DNA of 64,000 nt from an uncultured Paracoccaceae bacterium (lineage in GTDB: Bacteria; Pseudomonadota; Alphaproteobacteria; Rhodobacterales; Rhodobacteraceae): positions 248,001-312,000 of the forward strand of contig CANNFU010000004.1 in assembly GCA_947503965.1 (NCBI GenBank). The letters are read 5' to 3'. The position numbers and the translations under genes are program-made. The notes below the pieces were generated by a model. That model was not told the origin of the DNA and did not search any database. It saw only the letters and a list, made by a program, of their open reading frames with translations. Shown here one piece after another: positions 9,305 to 19,232 of this stretch (position 1 is the stretch's first letter; every line of letters starts with the position of its first letter).

Positions 9305-9850
9305 GTGCGTGCACGCATCGCCGATGAAACACGCATGTCGCACGAAGCGTTGCACACGCACCCTGTCCTTTCCAGACTGATGGCTGCCGACCTTGGGCGA
9401 AAGGAATACGCAACCATCCTGTCGCGGCACCTCGCCTTTTTCGAAGCCGCAGAGCAGATCAGCATCCGCTTGAACATGCCGCACGCCTTTTCATTTCAGC
9501 CCGAGCTAAGATTGCTGCGTGATGACCTGCGAGATCACGGATGGCCGGGACCTTATGCAGGCCTCACCCTGCAAACGCCATGTCAGGCCCTTGGTATGCT
9601 CTATGTGCTGCATGGCTCGCGGTTCGGCGCGCAGGTGATCCATAGGAACCTTCGGAAGGCATTGCCTATGCACAGGCACAATTTCTTCGGTGATGTGATT
9701 GCCAGTGATCGCTGGCGTCTGTTGCTTTCCGAATTGGAAACAAAAGGTGCCCAAAGTCGGCGATATTCTGAAATTCTGCATGGCGCAGAAACCACATTTT
9801 CAGCGTTCGGCACCGCAATGCAGACTGCCGAGGCACGTCCCCGGCAATAG
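9305..9850 (+). CDS. bphO: Biliverdin-producing heme oxygenase
   Basis: About 181 residues. Opens heme to biliverdin IXa, the chromophore needed by the phytochrome encoded just upstream. Visible features are the N-terminal RARIADETRMSHEALH with the probable proximal heme His (about residue 13) and the distal-helix-like stretch YVLHGSRFGAQVI (compare the family GSxxG motif). The start is uncertain: a GTG at 9305 gives the usual N-terminus, while a TTG at 9260 would overlap the bphG stop. Its position 31 bases after bphG supports co-transcription. Confidence 0.85.
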   Translation: MRARIADETRMSHEALHTHPVLSRLMAADLGRKEYATILSRHLAFFEAAEQISIRLNMPHAFSFQPELRLLRDDLRDHGWPGPYAGLTLQTPCQALGMLYVLHGSRFGAQVIHRNLRKALPMHRHNFFGDVIASDRWRLLLSELETKGAQSRRYSEILHGAETTFSAFGTAMQTAEARPRQ

Positions 9851-9934
9851 GTGACGTCTCGCGTCTGCAGGAAAGGGGAAATTATCTGCGCCGTCAAAGC
9901 GTCGGGTTCATCGGCTCGGCCCGAACGACATGCG

Positions 9935-12900
9935 CTACCCCTGCAACGCCCGCACCCCAACGTCCCCTTCTTCCCGTGCCTGCATCGCCAGAACAGCCGC
10001 ATGCGCCGCTGCGGCGGTCGTGAAGTAGGGGATTTTGTCGTAGAGCGCGACGGCGCGGATGGACCGGCTGTCGTCGATGGCCGCTTGCCCCTCGGTCGTG
10101 TTGAAGACGAGTGTAATGTGCCCGTCTTTGAGCCTATCGACGATGGTCAGCCCGCCTTCATAGACCTTGTTTACCGTTTCGCAGGCAATTTCGTTTTCAG
10201 TCAGCCAGCGGGCGGTGCCCCGTGTGGCCACGATACTGAAGCCAAGCGACAGGAGGATTCTGGACGCATCAATCATATCCGCCGTCTTGTCGGTATCCCG
10301 GATTGAAATGAATACATTGCCTTCAGTTGGCAGGTTGGTACCCGCGCCCATCTGCGCCTTGAGGAATGCGCGGGGGAAGGACCGGTCCCAGCCCATGACC
10401 TCGCCCGTTGACCGCATTTCGGGGCCAAGGATCGTGTCGACGCCGGGGAAACGGGCGAAGGGCAGAACGGCCTCTTTCACGGAAAACCACGGGGTTTTCG
10501 GGTCGGCGAGGGTGAAGGCATCGCCCAAGGGCAGGACGGTCATCGGGTCCTCGGCGGGCGGATAGGGTTCGCGCAGGGGGAAATTCGACAGCGGTTCGCC
10601 CGCCATCAGTCGCGCGGCGATGGAGGCGATGGCGCTATCAGTGGCCTTGGCCACGAAGGGCACGGTGCGCGAGGCGCGAGGGTTCACCTCGATCAGGTAG
10701 ACCTCTTCGTTTTTGACCGCGAACTGGATGTTCATCAGGCCGACAACGTTGAGCGCCTTAGCCAGTTTTTCGGTCTGCGCACGGATTTCGGTGATCACCG
10801 CGTCGGACAGCGAATGCGGCGGGAGCGAGCAGGCGCTGTCACCGGAATGCACGCCGGCCTCTTCGATATGCTGCATGATGCCGGCGACATGGGTGTTTTG
10901 ACCGTCTGACAGGCAATCCACGTCAACCTCGACCGCGCCCGACAGGTAGCTGTCGAGCAGGACGGGGCTGTCGCCCGACACCACCACGGCGTCAGAGATG
11001 TAGCGCCGCAGCTGGTCCATATCGCGCACGATTTCCATTGCGCGTCCGCCCAGCACGAAAGAGGGGCGAATGACGAGAGGGAAGCCGATGCCCTCGGCGA
11101 TGTCGAGTGCTTCGGCGTCGGTTGACGCGATGCCGTTATGCGGCTGCTTCAAGTCGAGTTTCTGGACAAGCTGCTGGAAACGCTCGCGATCTTCGGCCAG
11201 ATCAATGCTGTCGGGCGAGGTACCGAGGATCGGGATGCCTGCGTCATGCAGGGCGTTGGCGAGTTTCAGCGGGGTCTGCCCACCGAACTGCACGATGACC
11301 CCGTGCAGGGTGCCGTTCTCCTGTTCGACCCGCAGGATTTCCATCACGTGTTCGAACGTCAGCGGTTCGAAATAAAGCCGGTCGGAGGTGTCATAATCGG
11401 TGCTGACCGTTTCCGGATTGCAGTTAATCATGATCGTCTCGTAGCCCTGATCGGTCAGGGCGAAACAGGCGTGACAGCAGCAATAATCGAACTCGATCCC
11501 TTGCCCGATCCGGTTGGGGCCACCGCCGAGGATGACCACCTTTTTGCGGTCGCTTGGCCGCGCCTCGCATTCCGCCTCACCCATTACCGGCGTTTCGTAG
11601 GTGGAATACATATAGGGCGTTTGGGCCTCGAATTCCGCCGCGCAGGTGTCGATCCGTTTGAAGACGGCCGTCACGCCAAGGTTTTGGCGGGCGCGGCGCA
11701 CATTGTCCTCGGTCCGACCGGTCAATTTGGCAAGGCGGGCATCGGTGAAGCCGAGCATTTTTACTTTGCGCAGCCCGTCTTCAGTGACAGGCAGGCCGTT
11801 GACGGCGATTTCCGCTTCGGCCTGGATGATCTCGCGGATGCGGGCAAGGAACCATGGGTCGAATTTGGTGACGGCGTGGATGTCTTCGTCCGACAGCCCG
11901 TGCCGCATGGCCTGCGCGATAACGCGGAGCCGGTCGGGGGTTTGTTTGGCAAGCGCCTTGGTGATCGCGGCGCTGTCCGGGGCGCCGGGAATGTCGATGT
12001 CGTCAAAACCCGTCAGCCCGGTTTCCATGGAGGCGAGGGCCTTTTGCATGGATTCGTGGATGGTGCGGCCGATGGCCATGGCCTCGCCTACGGATTTCAT
12101 GGCAGTGGTCAGGTAGGGTTCGGAACCTGCGAATTTCTCGAAGGCGAAGCGCGGGATTTTGGTGACGACATAGTCGATTGTGGGTTCGAACGAGGCGGGG
12201 GTGACGCCGGTGATATCGTTGTCGAGTTCGTCGAGCGTGTAGCCGACCGCCAGCTTCGCCGCGATCTTGGCGATGGGGAAACCCGTGGCCTTTGAGGCGA
12301 GGGCCGACGACCGCGACACACGCGGGTTCATTTCAATGACCACCATGCGCCCGTCATCAGGGTTGACCGCCCATTGCACGTTGGACCCGCCGGTTTCGAC
12401 CCCGATTTCGCGCAGCACGTTGATGCTGTGCGTGCGCATGATCTGGTATTCCTTGTCGGTCAGGGTCAGGGCCGGGGCGACGGTGATGCTGTCGCCGGTA
12501 TGAACCCCCATCGGGTCCACGTTTTCGATGGCGCAGACGATGATGGCGTTGTCGGCCTTGTCGCGCACGACCTCCATCTCGAATTCTTTCCAGCCCAGCA
12601 GGGATTCGTCGACAAGGATCTGGCCGACGGGCGATGCCTCCATCCCGGACCGGCAGTAATATTCATATTCCTGCCGGTTATAGGCAACGCCGCCGCCGGT
12701 GCCGCCAAGGGTGAATGCCGGACGGATGATCGCGGGCAGGCCGACATATTCGATGGCGTCGATGGCCAATTGCAGGCCTGCCTTGATGTCGAACTTGCCG
12801 TCCTTCTTCGGCGCGGTGATGATCGTGGCCTTAGGGTTTTCGATGCCCAGCCGGTCCATCGCCTCGCGGAAGAGTTTCCGGTCTTCGGCCATTTCGATGG

Positions 12901-13264
12901 CCTCGCGCTTGGCGCCGATCATCTCGACCCCGAACTTGTCCAGCACACCCATATCGGCCAGTGCCAGCGATGTGTTCAGGCCGGTCTGTCCGCCCATTGT
13001 GGGCAACAGCGCGTCAGGCCGTTCCTTTTCGATGATCTTGGCCACGATTTCCGGCGTGATCGGTTCGATATAGGTGGCGTCCGCCAACCCGGGATCGGTC
13101 ATGATCGTCGCCGGGTTGGAGTTGACGAGGATGACGCGATACCCTTCCTCTTTCAGGGCCTTGCAGGCCTGCGCGCCGGAATAGTCGAATTCGCAGGCCT
13201 GACCAATAATAATGGGACCCGCGCCAATGATCATGATCGACTGGATGTCGGTGCGCTTTGGCAT
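9935..13264 (-). CDS. carB: Carbamoyl-phosphate synthase large subunit
   Basis: 1109 residues; ATP-grasp enzyme making carbamoyl phosphate for arginine and pyrimidines, using ammonia delivered by CarA. Two homologous halves are visible, each opening with a GGGPxxIGQ-type loop ([19 protein letters not shown] at the N-terminus; [17 protein letters not shown] mid-protein). The N-terminal half has [11 protein letters not shown] and the second half [10 protein letters not shown]. The C-terminal MGS-like allosteric domain includes [12 protein letters not shown]. It is slightly longer than the E. coli protein (1073). A perfect inverted repeat lies 69-90 bases upstream of the start. A diverged duplicate of its last 42 codons lies at 41545-41670. 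Confidence 0.98.
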   Translation of the reverse strand: MPKRTDIQSIMIIGAGPIIIGQACEFDYSGAQACKALKEEGYRVILVNSNPATIMTDPGLADATYIEPITPEIVAKIIEKERPDALLPTMGGQTGLNTSLALADMGVLDKFGVEMIGAKREAIEMAEDRKLFREAMDRLGIENPKATIITAPKKDGKFDIKAGLQLAIDAIEYVGLPAIIRPAFTLGGTGGGVAYNRQEYEYYCRSGMEASPVGQILVDESLLGWKEFEMEVVRDKADNAIIVCAIENVDPMGVHTGDSITVAPALTLTDKEYQIMRTHSINVLREIGVETGGSNVQWAVNPDDGRMVVIEMNPRVSRSSALASKATGFPIAKIAAKLAVGYTLDELDNDITGVTPASFEPTIDYVVTKIPRFAFEKFAGSEPYLTTAMKSVGEAMAIGRTIHESMQKALASMETGLTGFDDIDIPGAPDSAAITKALAKQTPDRLRVIAQAMRHGLSDEDIHAVTKFDPWFLARIREIIQAEAEIAVNGLPVTEDGLRKVKMLGFTDARLAKLTGRTEDNVRRARQNLGVTAVFKRIDTCAAEFEAQTPYMYSTYETPVMGEAECEARPSDRKKVVILGGGPNRIGQGIEFDYCCCHACFALTDQGYETIMINCNPETVSTDYDTSDRLYFEPLTFEHVMEILRVEQENGTLHGVIVQFGGQTPLKLANALHDAGIPILGTSPDSIDLAEDRERFQQLVQKLDLKQPHNGIASTDAEALDIAEGIGFPLVIRPSFVLGGRAMEIVRDMDQLRRYISDAVVVSGDSPVLLDSYLSGAVEVDVDCLSDGQNTHVAGIMQHIEEAGVHSGDSACSLPPHSLSDAVITEIRAQTEKLAKALNVVGLMNIQFAVKNEEVYLIEVNPRASRTVPFVAKATDSAIASIAARLMAGEPLSNFPLREPYPPAEDPMTVLPLGDAFTLADPKTPWFSVKEAVLPFARFPGVDTILGPEMRSTGEVMGWDRSFPRAFLKAQMGAGTNLPTEGNVFISIRDTDKTADMIDASRILLSLGFSIVATRGTARWLTENEIACETVNKVYEGGLTIVDRLKDGHITLVFNTTEGQAAIDDSRSIRAVALYDKIPYFTTAAAAHAAVLAMQAREEGDVGVRALQG

Positions 13265-13332
13265 GGGCCTGCCCCTGAATGATGCAAATTGTTGCGGGTT
13301 ATAGGGATGGTGCCGTTATGTGCAAGGGGGGG

Positions 13333-13354
13333 ATCAAAATTCTGGAATTTTGAT
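13333..13354. promoter_or_regulatory. Perfect inverted repeat upstream of carB
   Basis: Arms ATCAAAATTC and GAATTTTGAT around a TG centre, in the region between carB (start 13264) and the glycosyltransferase (ends 13505), both on the minus strand. The AT-rich palindrome stands out in GC-rich surroundings. It could be an operator, or a bidirectional stem acting as a terminator of the upstream gene. There is no long T-run next to it. Confidence 0.45.
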
Positions 13355-13504
13355 GCGGACCGGCGTGTTTGTTCGCACTCCGCGAAAGCAGATATCTTGC
13401 ATGGCAATGAAGAGCGCAATGATGGAGGGCCGTACACGAGCCGCCGTACGAGGTGAACAGACCTGCCGGTTCAGGCGACATCACCGACTGCACGACACAG
13501 AAAC

Positions 13505-14824
13505 CTAGGCATCAGGGATCTGTGCGGGAAATGGCGCGGGCCTGTCGGCCCTGCGATCAAGCACCCAGTCATACACCGCCGCCACCTGATGCGCCTTGGC
13601 CGACCACGAGAAATGCGCCTTGGCATAGTTTTGGGCATCTTGCGCCATTTTGGGCAGGGCGGCTGGTGCAGCGGCAACCTCTTCCAGCTTCGCTTGAAAG
13701 CGGGTGACGATCTCGGCCCGGGTTCCGATCGGAACCTTATATCCCGTGCCGGGGACAACCAGCTCACCCGGCCCGGCATAATCAACGATCACCGGAACCA
13801 CACCAAGGGCCATCGCCTCCAGCACAACGCCGCCGCCGAATTCGCGGATGCTGGGAAACGTGAAAAGCTGGCATTTTGCGGCGATCTGCTGCACTTGCCC
13901 ATGTTCCACCCATCCGTGAAACGTGACCTGATCCGCCACGCCAAGACGTTTGGCAAGCGCACGCAGGTCATCCAGCATGGGGCCGTCGCCGATCATATCG
14001 ATATGCAACCGGCCATCTGCCAGCAACCCTGCAGCCGCCTCGATCAGCATATCCGGACCCTTGTAAGGGACCAGTCGCCCGATAAAGCACGCGCGCAGGG
14101 GCAACGTGCCGGGCTGTGCAGCGGTCAGACTGAACCGGGCCGGATCAATGGCGTTTTCGGGCAGATAGATGCATTTTTGTTGATGACGGTCCGGGATCTC
14201 TCCTTGCGTGTGCAGCGATCCGGCGAGGATGGCGCGGGCATGGTGCAGCGTGGCACCCCTGCCCGGCAGCGCCTTATACGCACCGCGTATGTATGACAGC
14301 CATTCGCGCTCGCGCCGGCGTTCGCCATCGAAACCTTTCGGCCACGGAACCCCGCCATTCAGCGGCCCCATGATGAAAGGCACGCCTGCGCGGGCACAGC
14401 GTTTGGCCAGCAGACTGTTGGCGGTGGGGGTCAATGGGGTGATACGATGCACCAGATCATACTGGCCTGCACGGATATCGGCACCGAATTTCTTCCAGGT
14501 CAGATATTCGAAATAGGGGTATGTCACGGCCCCAATGGCCGTTGTGACCGTCCATCCTTTGCCTTCGCCCATGCGCAATATGCTGGCAAGCTTCCACATC
14601 GGGCGGGCCACGGTCTCTGTATCCAGTGCGGTGAAATCAACGCCATCCCGCCAGCCTGCCCGCAGGATCGCATCGCGGTTACGCACTTGGGTGACCAGAT
14701 GCACATCCGCGACCTCGCGCAGGGCCGCCGCCAACGACCATCCGACTAGCGGGACACTGACCCATTCAGGATTGGCGGCTTCGGCGATGGCCAGTACCCT
14801 TGGCCGGTGGGAATCGTTCTGCAT
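13505..14824 (-). CDS. GT4-type glycosyltransferase
   Basis: 439 residues with two Rossmann-like halves typical of GT-B retaining glycosyltransferases. N-terminal acceptor side: GPLNGGVPWP. C-terminal nucleotide-sugar site: CFIGRLVPYKGPDMLIEAA, then FPSIREFGGGVVLEAMALG (E-x7-E motif), then DYAGPGELV. Probably transfers a sugar to a polysaccharide or lipid acceptor at the cytoplasmic face. No other polysaccharide gene is adjacent, so the product is unknown. Transcribed in the same direction as carB, 240 bases upstream of it. Confidence 0.88.
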   Translation of the reverse strand: MQNDSHRPRVLAIAEAANPEWVSVPLVGWSLAAALREVADVHLVTQVRNRDAILRAGWRDGVDFTALDTETVARPMWKLASILRMGEGKGWTVTTAIGAVTYPYFEYLTWKKFGADIRAGQYDLVHRITPLTPTANSLLAKRCARAGVPFIMGPLNGGVPWPKGFDGERRREREWLSYIRGAYKALPGRGATLHHARAILAGSLHTQGEIPDRHQQKCIYLPENAIDPARFSLTAAQPGTLPLRACFIGRLVPYKGPDMLIEAAAGLLADGRLHIDMIGDGPMLDDLRALAKRLGVADQVTFHGWVEHGQVQQIAAKCQLFTFPSIREFGGGVVLEAMALGVVPVIVDYAGPGELVVPGTGYKVPIGTRAEIVTRFQAKLEEVAAAPAALPKMAQDAQNYAKAHFSWSAKAHQVAAVYDWVLDRRADRPAPFPAQIPDA

Positions 14825-15094
14825 TATCGTCTGCTTTCGTCACGCCCTGCGATTGGTCATATCAATTGGCTGTATTCAGATGCGTATCGGGTCAAAGTGT
14901 TCTGTCGAAATCGCTAACGTGATTTACATCAAGATGACAGTGTGTTGCCACGAAATACCCATATGCGCTTCGCCCTGCCCACACAAAACTGGTACCTTCG
15001 GGCGGTGTATTTTTGACAAGATGATGCGGGCGGTTGACTTATGGAGGCCAAAGAGGTGTATCGGGCCGACCACTTGACCGTTGAGGACCTGAAG

Positions 15095-16879
15095 ATGCAC
15101 GCCTATCGCAGCCATACCTGTGCCGAACTGACCGCCGCCCATGTGGGCCAGACTGTCCGCTTGTCGGGCTGGGTCAATCGGGTGCGCGATCATGGCGGGA
15201 TCCTATTCATCGATCTGCGCGACCATTACGGGATCACGCAAGTGCTGTGCGACCCGGATTCGGCGGCCTTCGCCGATGTCGAAAAGGTCCGCAGTGAATG
15301 GTGCATCCGCATCGACGGTGAGGTCAAGGCGCGCGATCCGGAACTGGTCAACCCCAAGCTGCCGACCGGTGAGGTCGAGGTTTTCGTGCGCGAGATCGAG
15401 GTGCTGGGTGCGGCCAAGGAACTGCCCCTGATGGTGTTCGGCGATCAGGAGTATCCTGAGGAAACGCGCCTGAAATACCGCTATCTGGATCTGCGCCGCG
15501 AGGCGATGCAGGACAACATGAAGCTGCGGTCGGATGTTGTCGCCTCCATGCGCAAGCGGATGTGGGACACCGGGTTCCGCGAATATCAGACGCCGATCAT
15601 CACGGCGTCGTCGCCTGAGGGCGCGCGCGATTTTCTGGTGCCGTCCCGTTTGCATCCGGGCAAATTCTACGCCCTGCCGCAGGCGCCGCAGCAGTTCAAA
15701 CAGCTGATCATGGTGTCGGGTTACGACAAGTATTTCCAGATCGCCCCCTGTTTCCGCGACGAAGACCCGCGCGCTGACCGCAGCCCGACTGATTTCTATC
15801 AACTGGACATGGAGATGTCCTTTGTTGAACAGCAAGACGTGTTCGACACGATTGCACCTGTGCTCGCCGGCGTGTTCGAGGAATTCGGCGGTGGCCGCAA
15901 GGTGGATGCCGCTGCCGACTGGCCGCAGATTTCCTATCGCGATGCCGCACTTTGGTATGGCACGGACAAGCCTGACCTGCGCAACCCGATCAAGATGCAG
16001 GTCGTCAGCGAACATTTCGCCGGTTCCGGGTTTGCGATTTTCGCCAAGCTGCTGGAGCAGGACGGCACTGAGATCCGCGCCATCCCCGCGCCGGGCGGCG
16101 GCTCGCGCAAGTTCTGCGACCGGATGAACGCCTTTGCCCAAAAGGAAGGTTTGCCGGGGATGGGGTATATTTTCTGGCGTGATCAGGGCGATGGGTTGGA
16201 AGCAGCCGGTCCGCTGGCCAAGAACATCGGCCCGGAACGGACCGAGACGATCCGCCAGCAACTTGGCCTTGGTCTGGGCGATGCGGCGTTTTTCCTGGGT
16301 GGCAAGCCGAAGGCATTTGAAACCGTCGCGGGCAAGGCCCGGACGGTGATCGGCGATGAACTCGGCCTGACCGATACGGACCGCTTTGCCTTTGCCTGGA
16401 TCGTGGATTTCCCGATCTACGAAAAGGACGATGAGACCGGCCGCATCGATTTCGAACATAACCCGTTTTCCATGCCGCAAGGCGGGATGGACGCGCTGAA
16501 CGGTGATCCGCTGGAGGTACTGGGCTATCAGTATGACCTGGCCTGCAACGGGTACGAACTGGTGTCTGGTGCAATCCGGAACCACAAGCCGGAAATCATG
16601 TTCAAAGCGTTCGAGATTGCCGGTTATGGCGAGGACGAGGTGAAGAAGCGTTTTGGCGGCATGGTCAACGCGTTCCAGTACGGCGCGCCACCGCATGGTG
16701 GCTGTGCGGCTGGCATCGACCGGATCGTGATGCTGCTGGCGGATGAAGCGAATATTCGCGAGGTCATCATGTTCCCGATGAACCAGCGCGCCGAAGACCT
16801 GATGATGGATGCACCAAACGAACCGCAGAACGAACAGTTGCGCGAATTGCGTCTGCGGGTGCTGCCGCCCGAAAGCTGA
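15095..16879 (+). CDS. aspS: Aspartate--tRNA ligase
   Basis: 594 residues, class II aminoacyl-tRNA synthetase. N-terminal OB-fold anticodon-binding domain ([20 protein letters not shown]). Class II motif 2 [16 protein letters not shown] at about 219-234, the bacterial GAD-type insertion around residues 290-420, and motif 3 [13 protein letters not shown] near 535. The start is at the conserved [12 protein letters not shown]; the frame runs on to an ATG at 15041, but those 18 residues are not typical of the family. Many alphaproteobacterial AspRS are non-discriminating (also charge tRNA-Asn), which this sequence alone does not settle. Confidence 0.97.
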   Translation: MHAYRSHTCAELTAAHVGQTVRLSGWVNRVRDHGGILFIDLRDHYGITQVLCDPDSAAFADVEKVRSEWCIRIDGEVKARDPELVNPKLPTGEVEVFVREIEVLGAAKELPLMVFGDQEYPEETRLKYRYLDLRREAMQDNMKLRSDVVASMRKRMWDTGFREYQTPIITASSPEGARDFLVPSRLHPGKFYALPQAPQQFKQLIMVSGYDKYFQIAPCFRDEDPRADRSPTDFYQLDMEMSFVEQQDVFDTIAPVLAGVFEEFGGGRKVDAAADWPQISYRDAALWYGTDKPDLRNPIKMQVVSEHFAGSGFAIFAKLLEQDGTEIRAIPAPGGGSRKFCDRMNAFAQKEGLPGMGYIFWRDQGDGLEAAGPLAKNIGPERTETIRQQLGLGLGDAAFFLGGKPKAFETVAGKARTVIGDELGLTDTDRFAFAWIVDFPIYEKDDETGRIDFEHNPFSMPQGGMDALNGDPLEVLGYQYDLACNGYELVSGAIRNHKPEIMFKAFEIAGYGEDEVKKRFGGMVNAFQYGAPPHGGCAAGIDRIVMLLADEANIREVIMFPMNQRAEDLMMDAPNEPQNEQLRELRLRVLPPES

Positions 16880-17370
16880 TGTTTGCCGCATCGGTTCCGG
16901 TAGCGTTGCAGGCGCTGGACCGCGCGGGCGTATTGCTGGGCCACGCCACGCCCGACATGCTGGCGACGCGGCTGCACCCGGACATGTTCAATTGTGCCGA
17001 ACAGTTTGAAATCGTGGCCGGGTTTGCATTGCGTGCGACCTTGCCACTGGCCGGGCGCACGATCGCGGAACGACCCTGTGCGCATGACGCCAACAGCCTG
17101 CTTGCGCACCTGAATGCAGCCCGCGCAGAGATCATGACGCTTCGTCCTGCAGATTTTGAAGGTGCCGCCGAACGGCGGATCATACACCGGGCCGGGTTTG
17201 CCGATCTTGATCAGTCAGGTGCCGATTACCTGCATCATTTTGCCATTCCCAATTTGTGGTTCCATTTGTCGATGGCATTCGCGATCTTGCGCAACCACGG
17301 CGCCCCGGTGGGCAAGGCCGAATTCGACGGGTTCCATGCCTATCCGCCCGATTTCCGTTTCGTTGGCTAA
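16879..17370 (+). CDS. DUF1993 family protein
   Basis: 163 residues. Resembles DUF1993, a four-helix DinB/YfiT-like protein: FAASVPVALQALDRAGVLLGHA, LHPDMFNCAEQFEIVAGFA, then a C-terminal NLWFHLSMAFAILRNHG. Members are suspected metal-binding helical-bundle enzymes, but no activity is established. The ATG overlaps the aspS stop (TGATG), indicating translational coupling. The stop overlaps that of the convergent response regulator by four bases. Confidence 0.85.
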   Translation: MFAASVPVALQALDRAGVLLGHATPDMLATRLHPDMFNCAEQFEIVAGFALRATLPLAGRTIAERPCAHDANSLLAHLNAARAEIMTLRPADFEGAAERRIIHRAGFADLDQSGADYLHHFAIPNLWFHLSMAFAILRNHGAPVGKAEFDGFHAYPPDFRFVG

Positions 17371-18080
17371 ATTGGTCCTGCCGTCGCGATCCGCGTCTGC
17401 ACCATTTCCGACAGGGCCGCGACGCGGGGTTTCAGGTTACCACCTTCGGTCTTTTGCAGGATCAGTTCGCGCACAGCCTTGTCCAGCGCGTGGTCCTTTG
17501 CGCTGCGCGCGACACCGCCCAGAAACTGGGTCACATAATCAAGGTTCTCGGTATCATTATCCATAAGCACTTGCGCGATATGGTTCAGATCGTCGTGATA
17601 GGCCACGCTGTCGGGCTGCACGATTTCGTCGTGCAACAGGCGCGGTCCGGGCGGTTGCCGATCCGCCGGCAGATGCGTCAGGATCGCGTGCTGAAATGCC
17701 GACAGATTGTCGATCGGCTTGGCGATGAAGCCATCGGCCCCCGCCGCCAGCACAGGCGCTTCGATCCCGGTTTCGCCGCTGATGCCCAGTATCACCTCGA
17801 TCCGCGGGTTTGCGTCGGCCAGCATTTCGATCAGGGCCAGACCCGATCCGTCGGGCAACCCGACATCCACCAACACCACCGTTGGCCGATAAACAGCCAG
17901 GTGCCGCCGTGCGGTTTCCAGACTATCGGCCCGCCTGATCCGCGCGCCTGATCGCAGGCACATCAGCCGGACAGCCTCGCTCGCGTAGCGGCTATCTTCG
18001 ACCACCAGCACCGTAACCCCCAGCAATGGCCGATGTGCCGTTGGCGTGCGTATTCCTATCAGATCCGTCAAAGCATCCAT
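17367..18080 (-). CDS. Single-receiver response regulator with unassigned C-terminal region
   Basis: 237 residues. A CheY-like receiver spans about residues 20-140: acidic pocket VLVVEDSRYA, phosphoacceptor Asp in VVLVDVGLPDGSG, switch Thr/Ser region ILGISGETG, and Lys in GFIAKPID. After it comes about 90 residues without a recognisable DNA-binding or enzymatic domain (helical, HDDLNHIAQVLMDN, LDYVTQFLGGVARSAKDH), possibly a phosphotransfer- or anti-sigma-type helical module. The start at 18080 has an AAGGGAAG ribosome site. No histidine kinase is adjacent, so it is an orphan here. Divergent from mce. Confidence 0.82.
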   Translation of the reverse strand: MDALTDLIGIRTPTAHRPLLGVTVLVVEDSRYASEAVRLMCLRSGARIRRADSLETARRHLAVYRPTVVLVDVGLPDGSGLALIEMLADANPRIEVILGISGETGIEAPVLAAGADGFIAKPIDNLSAFQHAILTHLPADRQPPGPRLLHDEIVQPDSVAYHDDLNHIAQVLMDNDTENLDYVTQFLGGVARSAKDHALDKAVRELILQKTEGGNLKPRVAALSEMVQTRIATAGPI

Positions 18081-18207
18081 CGCGATTCTTCCCTTTGGTT
18101 GCAGCCCCTGCACATTCAAAGCACTACAAGGTGAACAGAACCTTAAGCTGATCGCGCGTTGCAACTTTTGCTGCGGCGCGGCATATTGTGCAAAAGGGAG
18201 GATGCCT

Positions 18208-18612
18208 ATGATCGGTCGTTTGAATCACGTCGCTATCGCCGTTCCGGATCTGGACGCGGCAAGCGCGCAATACCGCACCATGCTGGGGGCCGATGTGGGG
18301 CCACCGCAGGACGAGCCTGATCACGGTGTGACCGTGGTTTTCATCACCTTGCCCAATACCAAGATCGAGCTGCTTTATCCTCTGGGCGACGCTTCCCCGA
18401 TCCAAGGTTTCTTGGACAAGAACCCATCGGGTGGTATTCATCACGTCTGCTATGAGGTGGATGATATCCTCGCGGCACGCGATCACCTGCTGGCCGAAGG
18501 CGCACGCGTTCTGGGCGGAGGCGAGCCCAAGATCGGCGCACACGGCAAACCCGTGCTGTTCCTGCACCCCAAGGATTTCAACGGCTGTCTGGTCGAATTG
18601 GAGCAGGTTTAA
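18208..18612 (+). CDS. mce: Methylmalonyl-CoA epimerase
   Basis: 134 residues of the vicinal-oxygen-chelate fold, converting (S)- to (R)-methylmalonyl-CoA in propionate and ethylmalonyl-CoA metabolism. Paired beta-alpha-beta modules with metal ligands at NHVAIAV (N-terminus), HHVCYEV (about 77-83) and the C-terminal VELEQ. The ATG at 18208 is set by a GGGAGG ribosome site six bases away. Followed after nine bases by a small membrane protein. Confidence 0.93.
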   Translation: MIGRLNHVAIAVPDLDAASAQYRTMLGADVGPPQDEPDHGVTVVFITLPNTKIELLYPLGDASPIQGFLDKNPSGGIHHVCYEVDDILAARDHLLAEGARVLGGGEPKIGAHGKPVLFLHPKDFNGCLVELEQV

Positions 18613-18624
18613 GGTGGACCGGTG

Positions 18625-18933
18625 ATGTGGGATAGTTCCGCAGAAGCACGCGCCGCCCGTCAGTTGAAAAAGCGGCAGGACAGGGCTGCCAGCCAGTTCG
18701 GCTTACTGATCGGTATACCGATCATGTTTGTTTATTTCACCCAATATCGCATATGGCTACAAGACTGGCTGACCGAGATCGGGCTGCTGTCGCGTTTTGG
18801 TATCATGCAATTCTTCCAAGGTCCCACGGTCGTGGACTACGATCAGGTATTGGTCAGCGCCATCGTCGGTGCGTTGTCGATGCTGCCGGGCTATCTGCTG
18901 GCGCGGCCCATTGCCCGCAGGCTGGTTCGCTAG
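18625..18933 (+). CDS. Small two-helix membrane protein
   Basis: 102 residues. A charged N-terminus (SSAEARAARQLKKRQDR) precedes two hydrophobic segments, FGLLIGIPIMFVYFTQY and LVSAIVGALSMLPGYLLA, with a basic C-terminus. No catalytic motif; family not recognised. It is tightly linked to mce and probably co-transcribed. The ATG at 18625 overlaps an upstream in-frame GTG at 18622. Confidence 0.65.
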   Translation: MWDSSAEARAARQLKKRQDRAASQFGLLIGIPIMFVYFTQYRIWLQDWLTEIGLLSRFGIMQFFQGPTVVDYDQVLVSAIVGALSMLPGYLLARPIARRLVR

Positions 18934-19187
18934 AGTTGAACAGTCCTACGGTTGAGGACGCACCGGGCCCGGCGATCCGGCCGTAAGCCGCCTGCAGCAG
19001 CAAGGGCTTGCAACCGGTACTCGGAGCCCACTCAGGCTGGATTGAAGCGCCGCAATAACCACTGCCCCGCAGTGCGCCTCTGATGTCCGCACTGTCGGGC
19101 AATTTTTCTGCGAAATGACCCCGCAATAAAGGGCGGCGAAGGGAGTGCCGAAGCGCGCTCCCACTTGCAGCCAACAATTCTCTGTTG
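18934..19187. other. Intergenic region before the LacI operon
   Basis: About 250 bases with no convincing gene on either strand. It contains the presumptive promoter of the LacI-led operon and several imperfect GC-rich repeats. It also forms the left junction of the catabolic/mobile region, since genes of core character (mce) lie to the left. No tRNA or integrase is present at this junction. Confidence 0.4.
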
Positions 19188-19203
19188 CCGAAACCGGTTT
19201 CGG
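19188..19203. promoter_or_regulatory. LacI-family operator palindrome
   Basis: Perfect 16-base palindrome CCGAAACCGGTTTCGG, with a central CG and AAACCGGTTT core, the classic shape of LacI/GalR-family operators. It lies 30 bases upstream of the TTG start chosen for the regulator gene, so it should mediate autoregulation of the whole operon. Confidence 0.75.
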
Positions 19204-19232
19204 AGATCAGCGTTCCGGTGGGGAGATTCGAA

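Noticed and set aside
11138..13282. Long open frames on the plus strand opposite carB (up to 385 codons)
   Set aside because: Mirror-frame artefacts of a GC-rich gene; translations are rich in Gly/Asp/Val with no motifs, while carB itself is unmistakable.
15203..16891. 562-codon minus-strand frame opposite aspS
   Set aside because: Antisense shadow of aspS; His/Arg-rich translation without domains.
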